Assembly: GCA_022614805.1 (NCBI GenBank)
Contig: JAKEHY010000001.1
Coordinates: 61,470-125,469, forward strand
Origin: Candidatus Zixiibacteriota bacterium
GTDB lineage: Bacteria; Zixibacteria; MSB-5A5; DSPP01
Reading direction: 5' to 3'
Length of the DNA stretch: 64,000 nt
Below are positions 34,421 through 41,642 of the stretch, piece after piece. Numbering within the stretch: position 1 is the stretch's first letter; each line of letters begins with the position of its first letter. Under the pieces are notes generated by a model, which was given only the letters and a program-made list of their open reading frames with translations, was not told the origin of the DNA and ran no database searches. The position numbers were made by a program, and so were the translations under genes.

Positions 34421-35308
34421 GTGGTCAGCCGAATAAAAACTGTTGGACTTCTCAAAGCCACCTTTTCCGTCGCCGTCTGGGGGGCTTCTTTTATAGCCAC
34501 CAAAGTTGCCCTGCGCGACGTTTCCCCGGTCACCGTGGTATGGCTGCGTTTTGCAATGGGCATCCTCGTATTGGGGGCTTTTGTCATCATCCGGAAAGAA
34601 TTCCTCCCCCAGCCCCCCAAGGTGCTGGGGTATTTTGCTCTTCTTGGTTTTATCGGCATTACTCTCCACCAATGGCTGCAATCCAACGGGCTGACAACCG
34701 CCCAAGCCTCAACTTCTGCCTGGATTGTCTCCACCGCCCCCATTTTCATAGCAATTTTGGGCTGGCTGCTCTTGAAGGAGCAACTTCGTTGGGACCAAAT
34801 CGCCGGGATTCTGTTCGCCACGGCCGGCGTTTTGCTCGTGGTCAGCAAAGGCGATTTGAGCTCAATTTTCAAGGGAAGCTTCGGCACGCCCGGCGACCTG
34901 TTGGTTTTAATCAGCTCCCCAAATTGGGCCGTCTATTCCGTTCTTGCGCGAAAGGGTTTGAAAGAAAACAGCGCTTCCCTGCTGACTTTCTACGTTATAG
35001 CCCTCGGCTGGATTTTTTCTACCCCCCTTTTCTTCGCCGGAGCGGGCATTGGCGAAATCCCCCAGCTGACCCTCTCCGGCTGGACGGCCATCGGCTTTCT
35101 CGGCATTTTCTGTTCCGGTCTGGCCTACATTTATTGGAACGATGCCTTAAAGATTATCCCCGCCTCCCAGGTCGGCGCGCTACTGTATGTCGAACCCCTC
35201 TTCGCCGTGGCCGTCGCCGCCGCACTCATTGGAGAAACCATCACTCTGGGCGCCCTTTTGGGCGGGGCGATAATTCTTTTTGGAGTATGGATGGTGACGA
35301 GAAAGTAA
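34421..35308 (+). CDS. EamA-family (DMT superfamily) transporter
   Basis: 295 residues starting at a GTG (34421). About ten membrane helices in two EamA repeats: ATFSVAVWGASFIATKVAL opens the first and SSPNWAVYSVLARKGLKENS the second. Conserved ends such as LLFATAGVLLVVSKGD and GALLGGAIILFGVWMV are present. Members export metabolites or amino acids; the substrate is not predictable. Confidence 0.9.
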   Translation: MVSRIKTVGLLKATFSVAVWGASFIATKVALRDVSPVTVVWLRFAMGILVLGAFVIIRKEFLPQPPKVLGYFALLGFIGITLHQWLQSNGLTTAQASTSAWIVSTAPIFIAILGWLLLKEQLRWDQIAGILFATAGVLLVVSKGDLSSIFKGSFGTPGDLLVLISSPNWAVYSVLARKGLKENSASLLTFYVIALGWIFSTPLFFAGAGIGEIPQLTLSGWTAIGFLGIFCSGLAYIYWNDALKIIPASQVGALLYVEPLFAVAVAAALIGETITLGALLGGAIILFGVWMVTRK

Positions 35309-35382
35309 GCGACGTTTTTTAGTTCTGGCATTTCGATTATATTCAGCTCGGTAATTAAAATGAAAAACTAAAAGGAGGAAAA

Positions 35383-35808
35383 ATGAAACGCAAAGCGTCA
35401 GCCGTGTGGAAGGGTGGATTGAAGGATGGAAAAGGAACGGTTTCGACCGAAAGCGGCGTGCTTTCGAACAACGCCTATTCCTTCTCCACCCGCTTCGAAA
35501 ACGAAAAAGGAACCAACCCGGAGGAGTTGATAGCCGCCGCCCACGCCGGCTGCTTTTCTATGGCCCTTTCGGCCGAATTGGGAAAAGCCGGAATGACGCC
35601 GCAAAGTATCAGCACGATGGCCACGATTACCTTAGAAATGCTGGAAGGCGGCCCGACGGTAACCTCCAGCCATCTGGAAACGGTGGCCAAAATTCCCGGA
35701 GCCGATAAGGGGGCCTTTGAAAAAGCCGCCAACGGCGCCAAAGCCGGCTGCCCCATTTCCCGGCTTTTAAACACCAAAATCACGCTGGATGCCAAGCTGG
35801 AAAATTAA
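35383..35808 (+). CDS. OsmC-family peroxidase
   Basis: 141 residues with an AAAGGAGG ribosome-binding site. The two redox cysteines are Cys57 in AAAHAGCFSMALSAEL and Cys123 in AKAGCPISRLL, the arrangement of OsmC thiol-dependent hydroperoxide reductases; NPEELIAAAHAGC is the family signature. It reduces organic hydroperoxides in the cytoplasm. It stands as its own unit, consistent with a stress gene. Confidence 0.93.
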   Translation: MKRKASAVWKGGLKDGKGTVSTESGVLSNNAYSFSTRFENEKGTNPEELIAAAHAGCFSMALSAELGKAGMTPQSISTMATITLEMLEGGPTVTSSHLETVAKIPGADKGAFEKAANGAKAGCPISRLLNTKITLDAKLEN

Positions 35809-35862
35809 AATCCCCGCCAGTGAAACTTTTACGGGGAATCATTCCGTAAATACAGGTAAACA

Positions 35863-35886
35863 TAGGCGGCATTTCAATGCCGCGGA
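35863..35886. repeat. Small palindromic repeat
   Basis: GCGGCATTTCAATGCCGC (35867-35884): arms of 8 bp around TC/A, preceded by ATAG. It is similar to the GCGGCAC-TTCG-GTGCCGC hairpin at 53391-53408. It lies just before the first dinB-like gene. Confidence 0.5.
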
Positions 35887-35894
35887 AAGGATAT

Positions 35895-36353
35895 ATGACC
35901 GAAGTTAAACGCATATCCGACCAGCTTCAACGGGCGTTCGAAAAAGACGCCTGGCACGGCCCGGCGGTGATGGAGGTCTTGAATGGAGTAACCGCCCAAC
36001 AGGCCGCCGCCCGCCCGGTTCCCAACGCCCATTCCATTTGGGAAATCACCCTGCACGTCTCCGGCTGGATGGGGGTTTTGAAATCCCGCGTGGAAGGAAA
36101 ATGGATGGATGAACCGGCCGAAGGGGACTGGCCGCCCGTGGATGATACAAGTCCGGCCTCTTGGGAAAAGACGGTAAAACTCCTGAAAACCAGACACGCC
36201 GGACTGCAAAAGGCCATCTCCAAGCTTTCCGATAAGAAATTGAACAAACCGATTGCCAAGGGCAAATCCACCTTTTACGCCTCCCTGCACGGGATAATCC
36301 AGCACGACCTGTATCACGCCGGGCAGATGGCTGTCCTTAAAAAGGGAGTGTAA
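35895..36353 (+). CDS. DinB-superfamily protein, copy 1
   Basis: The ATG at 35895 after GGAAAGG gives 152 residues. The four-helix DinB metal site is marked by His in NAHSIWEITLHVSGWM and by the pair in HGIIQHDLYHAGQM. DinB proteins are often bacillithiol- or other thiol-dependent S-transferases, otherwise uncharacterised. The adjacent gene is a clear paralogue with the same termini. Confidence 0.88.
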   Translation: MTEVKRISDQLQRAFEKDAWHGPAVMEVLNGVTAQQAAARPVPNAHSIWEITLHVSGWMGVLKSRVEGKWMDEPAEGDWPPVDDTSPASWEKTVKLLKTRHAGLQKAISKLSDKKLNKPIAKGKSTFYASLHGIIQHDLYHAGQMAVLKKGV

Positions 36354-36355
36354 GA

Positions 36356-36817
36356 GTGACCGAAATAGAACGCATAAGTGACCAGTTGAAACGCGCCTTT
36401 GAAGGCGGCGCCTGGCACGGCCCTTCGGTCAAGGAGGTGCTGGAAGGAGTCACGGCCGAAAAAGCAGCCGCCCGGCCGATTTCCGGCGCCCATTCCATCT
36501 GGGAACTCGTTCTGCACATCGCCGTCTGGGAGGACGCCGTGAAAAGATGGGTTCGGGGGGAAACCCACAACGTGACCAATGAGCTGGACTGGCAGAAAGT
36601 GAAGGATACAAACGAAGCGGCTTGGAAAAAAACATTGGAAAACTTGGAAACCGGACATATGGAACTGCGCGCAACCATTTCCCGTCTTTCCGATGGCGAG
36701 TTGGATAAAATTCTCAAGGAGCCGAAACCCTCGGTTTACGACCTTTTGCACGGGGTTATCCAGCACGACCTGTACCACGCCGGCCAGATTGCCGTTTTAA
36801 AGAAACGAGCAAAATAA
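36356..36817 (+). CDS. DinB-superfamily protein, copy 2
   Basis: 153 residues from a GTG at 36356, two bases after the stop of copy 1. Shared blocks with copy 1 include ERISDQLKRAF, AWHGPSVKEVLEGVTA, GAHSIWELVLHI and HGVIQHDLYHAGQIAVLK. All three metal-binding histidines are kept in both copies, so neither looks degenerate. The pair arose by tandem duplication. Confidence 0.88.
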   Translation: MTEIERISDQLKRAFEGGAWHGPSVKEVLEGVTAEKAAARPISGAHSIWELVLHIAVWEDAVKRWVRGETHNVTNELDWQKVKDTNEAAWKKTLENLETGHMELRATISRLSDGELDKILKEPKPSVYDLLHGVIQHDLYHAGQIAVLKKRAK

Positions 36818-36818
36818 A

Positions 36819-37376
36819 ATGTCAACCAAGCAAGCGCAGTTCGCCGGCGTGGGCGACGAAGCCGTCCGCGCCAAGACCGGAAAGGGCTGGAAAGAATGGT
36901 TTACCATTCTGGACAAAACCGGCGCCCGAAAAATGGCGCACAAGGATATCGCCCAATACCTTTACGACACCCATAAAATCGGCGGCTGGTGGAGCCAGAT
37001 GGTTACCGTTGGCTATGAGCAGGCGCACGGAAAGCGGGAAAAACACGAGCGGGTGGGAGGCACGTACGACATCAGCGTCAGCCGCATTTTGGAAGTCCCG
37101 GTCTCCAAGGTTTTCAAGGCCTGGCAGGACGGAAAAGCCTGCGCCAAATGGCTGGGGGAAAAACCCGAGATTCGCAGCGCAACCGTCAACAAATATATGC
37201 ACCTTACCTGGGCGGACAAAAAAACCAAGCTGGACCTCAATTTTTATTCTAAAGGCCCGGCCAAAAGCCAGGTGGTCGTCCAGCACAGCAAATTGCCGGA
37301 TGCCAAAGCCGCCGCAAAAATGAAAATTTATTGGAGCAAAAACCTGGAGCGGCTGAAAGGTTTCTTGAAGGCATAG
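36819..37376 (+). CDS. DUF4287 / SRPBCC-domain protein
   Basis: 185 residues. Residues about 1-75 fit DUF4287 (KTGKGWKEWFTILDKTG, IAQYLYDTHKIGGWWSQMVTVGYEQA). Residues about 85-185 fit an SRPBCC/AHSA1-like ligand-binding fold (SRILEVPVSKVFKAWQD, LDLNFYSKGPAKSQVVVQHSKL). Such proteins are widespread and uncharacterised. It directly follows the DinB pair, one base after the stop. Confidence 0.85.
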   Translation: MSTKQAQFAGVGDEAVRAKTGKGWKEWFTILDKTGARKMAHKDIAQYLYDTHKIGGWWSQMVTVGYEQAHGKREKHERVGGTYDISVSRILEVPVSKVFKAWQDGKACAKWLGEKPEIRSATVNKYMHLTWADKKTKLDLNFYSKGPAKSQVVVQHSKLPDAKAAAKMKIYWSKNLERLKGFLKA

Positions 37377-37383
37377 TAGCGCT

Positions 37384-38091
37384 TTGACGACCGCCATCGA
37401 AATCTGCTCCCTGCAAGAAACCATAATCACCTGCAAGAAATGCCCCCGTTTGGTGCGCTGGCGGGAAAAGATTGCCAAGGAAAAAGTGGCCCGGTTCAAG
37501 GACTGGGACTACTGGGGCAAACCGGTGCCGAGCTTCGGCGACCCGAATGCCCGGCTTTTGGTTGTCGGCTTGGCTCCGGCCGCCCACGGAGCTAATCGGA
37601 CGGGGCGGATGTTCACCAGCGACAAGAGCGGCTCGCTCTTGTACCCGACTCTCCACAAATTCAGCTTTGCCAATCAGCCCGCCTCCTTTACGCGCGATGA
37701 CGGCTTGAAATTGAACGACTGCTACATCACCGCTGTCGTCCGCTGCGCCCCGCCGCAAAATAAACCAGCTCCAAAGGAACTGGCCAATTGCCATCCGTAC
37801 CTCTTGGATGAACTCCGCTTGCTTTCTTCCTTGCGAGTAATCGTGGGATTGGGAAAGGTCGCCTTCGATGCCATCTTCCGTTCGTTAAAAGAATTAGAAA
37901 TGACGCCGCTCAAAACCAAACCCGCTTTCGGCCATGGTGTCATCGTTCCGGTTGCCCCCAGCCTGTTTCTCCTCGGCTCCTACCACCCCAGCCAGCAAAA
38001 CACCTTCACCGGCAAGCTGACCGAGTCAATGTTTTCCGATGTTTTCAGAGAAGCCAAAAAATTGCTCGAAAAACCTGTTGCAAGTTCTTAA
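37384..38091 (+). CDS. udgB: Family-5 uracil-DNA glycosylase (UdgB-like)
   Basis: 235 residues, probably from a TTG at 37384. An Fe-S cluster is indicated by Cys17 and Cys20 (TCKKC) and by the RCAPPQNKPAPKELANC segment. Motif 1 is LVVGLAPAAHGANRTGR, motif 3 GSYHPSQQN, as in the thermophilic family-5 enzyme TTUDGB, which lacks the usual catalytic Asp/Asn. It removes uracil, hypoxanthine and related bases from DNA. Confidence 0.9.
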   Translation: MTTAIEICSLQETIITCKKCPRLVRWREKIAKEKVARFKDWDYWGKPVPSFGDPNARLLVVGLAPAAHGANRTGRMFTSDKSGSLLYPTLHKFSFANQPASFTRDDGLKLNDCYITAVVRCAPPQNKPAPKELANCHPYLLDELRLLSSLRVIVGLGKVAFDAIFRSLKELEMTPLKTKPAFGHGVIVPVAPSLFLLGSYHPSQQNTFTGKLTESMFSDVFREAKKLLEKPVASS

Positions 38092-38203
38092 GCCGGGTAT
38101 ATATATTCCCTTCGCGTGACCAAAACCACGGTAAGCGCGTTTCGTTCTGCAAAAAGAGGGGCCAAACGGCCAAAACCAACAAACCCTAACCAAGGAGGGG
38201 AAC

Positions 38204-38788
38204 GTGGGTAAAAAAATCGTTTTGGGCGGAATCGTTGCCGGCATCGTGGTGTTCATCTGGGGCGCCATCTCTCATATGGTGCTCGGAATGGGGGATGAGG
38301 GTATGAAGGGCTTGCCCAATGAGGAGACTGTTCTTTCCGCCCTCTCCACCAACGTTACCGAACCCGGCTTCTACTTCTTTCCCTGGGGTGATATGCAAGG
38401 CTCCAAGGAACAAATGGATGCCTGGAAGGAAAAATACCGCACCAGTCCGGCCGGCATTATGATTTACAAGCCCCAGGGGGGCGAAATGATGCCTCCGAGT
38501 ATGTTGATAACCGAACTGGTCACCAACATCCTGGCCGCTCTCATAGCCGCATTCTTGTTGAGCAAAGCTTTCGGCAATCTGGGAGGGCTCTTTGGCAAAG
38601 CCGTTTTTGTAGCCCTATTCGGCCTTTTTGCCGGAGTGGAAATCGACCTGTCCTATTGGAACTGGTACGGCTTCCCGACCAGCTACACGCTGTCATACAT
38701 CGTGCAGCACGTTATCGGCTGGTTTTTAGCCGGGCTGGTCCTGGGCTTCTTTTTCAAAAAGCCGGCGATGAGTCAGCCGGCAACGTAG
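38204..38788 (+). CDS. Uncharacterised membrane protein, 194 residues
   Basis: GTG start at 38204 with AAGGAGGGG. Four hydrophobic helices: residues about 4-25 (IVLGGIVAGIVVFIWGAISHM), about 103-122, about 128-146 and about 165-187. A soluble loop between helices 1 and 2 contains FYFFPWGDMQGSKEQM and two Met-rich stretches. I do not recognise a named family; the pattern is reminiscent of small DUF1761-type inner-membrane proteins, with low certainty. Confidence 0.75.
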   Translation: MGKKIVLGGIVAGIVVFIWGAISHMVLGMGDEGMKGLPNEETVLSALSTNVTEPGFYFFPWGDMQGSKEQMDAWKEKYRTSPAGIMIYKPQGGEMMPPSMLITELVTNILAALIAAFLLSKAFGNLGGLFGKAVFVALFGLFAGVEIDLSYWNWYGFPTSYTLSYIVQHVIGWFLAGLVLGFFFKKPAMSQPAT

Positions 38789-38822
38789 CCGGCTTCCTCG
38801 GCTCGACGCAAAGGGGATAAAT

Positions 38823-39188
38823 ATGAAACGCTCTCGTCAGCGAAAGAGTAGTGAGCGTGTGCTCTTTAAATCTTCCAGGCTCATCGCCATCCATGTTCCC
38901 AATTTGAAAAAAGCCGAGCGCTTCTACTCCGGCGTGTTGGGGTTTAAGCTCATCCGAAAGACGGGAAAACACCTCGTTTATAAGACCGGCCTGCTCACGC
39001 TCTATGTCGTCAGGGACAACAAAGTAAGCCCTTTCATCCCCAGTCTTGGTGTCAAGGACTGGAAAAAGGCCAAAACCTACTTGACCCAAAATGGCTGCCG
39101 GATTTTGAAGGTTTTTCCAAAAGATAGGGCTTTTTACTTCAAAGACCCCTTCGGGATTGTGATTGACGTCACCTCGACGGCAAGGTAA
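38823..39188 (+). CDS. VOC-superfamily (glyoxalase/bleomycin-resistance-like) protein
   Basis: 121 residues. One VOC module: IAIHVPNLKKAERFYSGVLGF at the N-terminal half and FYFKDPFGIVIDVTS at the end. The first 18 residues are basic (MKRSRQRKSSERVLFKSS) and atypical. As a single module it should dimerise. Metal-ligand identity and substrate are not clear. Confidence 0.85.
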   Translation: MKRSRQRKSSERVLFKSSRLIAIHVPNLKKAERFYSGVLGFKLIRKTGKHLVYKTGLLTLYVVRDNKVSPFIPSLGVKDWKKAKTYLTQNGCRILKVFPKDRAFYFKDPFGIVIDVTSTAR

Positions 39189-39199
39189 CAGTCGAGAGC

Positions 39200-39442
39200 G
39201 TGCGGAAGCTGACCGGTTGGATCACGCGGGAACTTAAATGGTTCGGCATCGGTTTCCTGCTCCCTTTTGCCCTCGTTCTTGCGTTTGACTTGCTTGTTAC
39301 CCGTTCACCGATGCCCATCCACGAACGTATCCTACGCTTCGAGGACATTTGCGTTTACGGGGGGTGCATTCTTGTCCCGCTTTTCATATACTTCTTTGTG
39401 ACCATTACGAGGATGATTTTTCGTAGAAAAACAAACTCATAA
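39200..39442 (+). CDS. Small two-helix membrane protein, 80 residues
   Basis: A GTG at 39200, 12 bases after the VOC stop, starts a protein with two membrane helices (WFGIGFLLPFALVLAFDLLV and VYGGCILVPLFIYFFVTITRMIF). No family is recognised. Expression with the VOC gene is likely. Confidence 0.6.
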   Translation: MRKLTGWITRELKWFGIGFLLPFALVLAFDLLVTRSPMPIHERILRFEDICVYGGCILVPLFIYFFVTITRMIFRRKTNS

Positions 39443-39447
39443 CACCT

Positions 39448-39471
39448 TTGGAGGGAGCTCCGCTCCCGACT
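39448..39471. repeat. Short GC-rich hairpin repeat, copy 1
   Basis: GGAGGGAGCTCCGCTCCCGAC; a close copy (GGGAGGGAGCCCCGCTCCCGA) forms the terminator at 39850-39882. The two differ by one base over about 20. Confidence 0.5.
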
Positions 39472-39484
39472 CCCCGTCGACCCG

Positions 39485-39844
39485 ATGAGATTTGCCGCCC
39501 TGCACAAGTTCTGCGTTTCTTTCCCCGGCGCGACCGAGGACGTTCAGTGGGAAAACGACCTGTTGTTCCGGGTTGGAGGCAAAATCTTCGCAATTGTTGG
39601 TTTCAACGCCAAAGGCCCACAGGGCCTTTGCTTCAAATGCACGCCCCAAAAATTTGCCGAGCTGACCAAAAAGAAGGGGATAATCCCCGCACCGTACGTG
39701 GCCCGCTACTACTGGGTGGCGCTGGAAAACCTGAACGCCCTTCGGGCGCCGCAAATCAAGGCTCTGATAAAAGAATCCTATCAAATGGTATATGAAAAAC
39801 TTCCTGGAAAGTTGAAATCGAAAGTGCTGGCGGCAAAGAAGTAA
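39485..39844 (+). CDS. MmcQ/YjbR-family protein
   Basis: 119 residues. The YjbR double-wing fold is indicated by LHKFCVSFPGATEDVQWEN, LLFRVGGKIFAIVGF, FKCTPQKFAELTKKKGIIPAPYVARYYWVAL and the C-terminal helix LIKESYQMVYEKL. The family binds DNA in some members, but its role is unknown. It is the last gene of the plus-strand series. Confidence 0.88.
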   Translation: MRFAALHKFCVSFPGATEDVQWENDLLFRVGGKIFAIVGFNAKGPQGLCFKCTPQKFAELTKKKGIIPAPYVARYYWVALENLNALRAPQIKALIKESYQMVYEKLPGKLKSKVLAAKK

Positions 39845-39849
39845 AACTA

Positions 39850-39882
39850 AACGGTTGGGAGGGAGCCCCGCTCCCGACCGTT
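39850..39882. terminator. Bidirectional terminator between yjbR and rlmH
   Basis: AACGGTTGGGAG (39850-39861) pairs with CTCCCGACCGTT (39871-39882), with one mismatch-like T-G pair, followed by ATTTG on the plus strand; on the minus strand it ends in TTAGTTTTAC. It serves convergent genes and overlaps the rlmH stop. Confidence 0.65.
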
Positions 39883-40321
39883 ATTTGTCGTACTTCCGCC
39901 CGCCCAAAATTGAAAAGGAACGATACAACTGTTCCACGAGAACAACCCGGATTAGGTGGTGGGGAAAAGTGAGCGGCGAAAACGACCAGCGGAGTTTAGC
40001 CTGCGCGTTCACTTCATCCGGTAGCCCTTCCGACCCGCCACCGATGAAACAAAAGTGCGACACCCCGTGGTTCATCTTCGTTTTGAAAAACTCCGCCAGC
40101 GTTTCCGAGGAAAAACGTTCCCCCCCCACGTCGAGTAAAATGGTAAAACACCGCTTGGGAATTCTCGATGAAAGTTGCGCAAGGTCTTTGGGTGTTTCGC
40201 CAAATTCCTTCACTTCCACCTGTGCAAATCCGGAAAGCAATTTCCGGTAGTGGCGAAACCCCTCCTCAATCCATTTCTCTTTGGCCCGCCCGGCAAAGAG
40301 CAGAATAATTTTGGGCCCCAA
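39881..40321 (-). CDS. rlmH: 23S rRNA (pseudouridine1915-N3)-methyltransferase RlmH
   Basis: 146 residues, slightly short of the usual 155. The SPOUT knot signature is CFIGGGSEGLPDEVNAQAKLRWS with SPLTFPHHLIRVVLVEQLYR and the terminal GRKYDK (normally YHK/YHR-like). It methylates the pseudouridine in helix 69 of assembled ribosomes. It is the last gene of the dtd-to-rlmH operon, starting two bases after yjbQ. Confidence 0.95.
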   Translation of the reverse strand: MGPKIILLFAGRAKEKWIEEGFRHYRKLLSGFAQVEVKEFGETPKDLAQLSSRIPKRCFTILLDVGGERFSSETLAEFFKTKMNHGVSHFCFIGGGSEGLPDEVNAQAKLRWSFSPLTFPHHLIRVVLVEQLYRSFSILGGRKYDK

Positions 40322-40322
40322 G

Positions 40323-40718
40323 CTACTTGTCCGGGCTGACGGAGAGAATCAAACGGCGGCTTCTGGGCCCGTCGAACTCGCAGAAGAAAACTCCCTGCCA
40401 CCGGCCCAAAACGAGCTTGCCGTTGGAGTAGGGAGCACCGGTCGTGGTGCCGACCAGAGCTGCTTTGACGTGGGCGTCTGCATTCCCTTCGGTATGCTTC
40501 CATTCCTGGCGGTGGGGAACCAATTTGGAGAAATAGTCGGAAATGTCCTCCGCCACGGAGGGGTCAGCATTTTCATTGATAATCACCCCGGCTGTGGTAT
40601 GTGGAACGAAAAAACGGCAATAGCCGGTGCCCGATTGGGGCAGCGCTTTCTCAATCTGGAGAGTGACATCGATAAGTTCGGTCCGCTTTTGAGAACGGAG
40701 GGAAAGTTCGACCGTCAT
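40323..40718 (-). CDS. yjbQ: YjbQ/UPF0047 family protein
   Basis: 131 residues. Family signatures are CRFFVPHTTAGVIINENADP, HTEGNADAHVKAALVGTT and LGRWQGVFFCEFDGPRSR. Members show weak thiamine-phosphate synthase activity, but their true role is unclear. The start overlaps ftsY as ATGA. Confidence 0.93.
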   Translation of the reverse strand: MTVELSLRSQKRTELIDVTLQIEKALPQSGTGYCRFFVPHTTAGVIINENADPSVAEDISDYFSKLVPHRQEWKHTEGNADAHVKAALVGTTTGAPYSNGKLVLGRWQGVFFCEFDGPRSRRLILSVSPDK

Positions 40719-41641
40719 GCAAAAAGTGCTTCCACAAAATCTTCCGGGTCAAAAAGCTCCAAGTCCTCCAATTTCTCCCCAATGCCGATGTAGCGAACCT
40801 TTACCCCCAGTTCGCTGGCAATGGCCAAAACGATTCCTCCCTTGGCCGTGCCGTCCAGCTTGGTCAAAACCACGCCGGTAACCCCCAAGTCCTGATGAAA
40901 GGTTTTGGCCTGCAAAAGCCCGTTCTGGCCCACCGTGGCGTCCAGAACCAGCCAGACCTCGTGGGGCGCCCCCGGCAAGGCTTTACCGATGACTCGCTTC
41001 ACTTTCTTCAACTCTTCCATCAGATTGGTTTTTGTATGCAGCCGCCCGGCGGTGTCCACCAGCACAATGTCGGTTCCTCTTTTCTGCGCAGCTGAAACGG
41101 CGTCGAAGGCGACCGAAGCCGGGTCCTGCCCGGATGCGGCCTTGACGAAATCGGCCCCGGAGCGTTTGGCCCACAGCTCCAATTGCTCGATGGCGGCCGC
41201 CCGGAACGTATCGGAAGCGGCCACCAGAACCTTTTTGCCGCTCCCGGCGAATCGCCGGGCCAGCTTTCCGATGGAGGTGGTCTTTCCGGTTCCGTTCACA
41301 CCCAGAACGAGAACGACTGACGGCTTTTGAGCAAAAAGCGATTCTTCAAAGTCCCCCGGCGAACCGTTGTCGACGACGATGCTCTTGATCTCGCTTTTCA
41401 AAAGGCTCAAGACCTGTTCCCGGTCTCTGGCGATGCCGGAACGTTGAGTTTCCTCTTTGAGGTGAGAGAGAACTCGTTCCGCCGTGGCCACCCCCAAATC
41501 GGAGCCGACCAAAATCTCCTCCAGGCGGGACAAAGTGGCCTCGTCCAACCCTCCGACCCCCAAAACTTCACGGACTTTGCCAAAGAAGGACTGCCGGGTC
41601 TTGGTCAGCCCGGCTTTCAACTTCTCGAAGGAAAAACCCAT
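40715..41641 (-). CDS. ftsY: Signal recognition particle receptor FtsY
   Basis: 308 residues: an N domain of four helices (residues about 1-90) and the NG GTPase. G1 is GVNGTGKTT (residues 114-122), DTAGRLHTKTNLMEEL holds G3 and TKLDGTAKGG holds G4. The acidic A domain of E. coli FtsY is lacking, as in many bacteria. It receives SRP-ribosome complexes at the membrane. It starts one base after the smc stop. Confidence 0.97.
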   Translation of the reverse strand: MGFSFEKLKAGLTKTRQSFFGKVREVLGVGGLDEATLSRLEEILVGSDLGVATAERVLSHLKEETQRSGIARDREQVLSLLKSEIKSIVVDNGSPGDFEESLFAQKPSVVLVLGVNGTGKTTSIGKLARRFAGSGKKVLVAASDTFRAAAIEQLELWAKRSGADFVKAASGQDPASVAFDAVSAAQKRGTDIVLVDTAGRLHTKTNLMEELKKVKRVIGKALPGAPHEVWLVLDATVGQNGLLQAKTFHQDLGVTGVVLTKLDGTAKGGIVLAIASELGVKVRYIGIGEKLEDLELFDPEDFVEALFA

Positions 41642-41642
41642 G

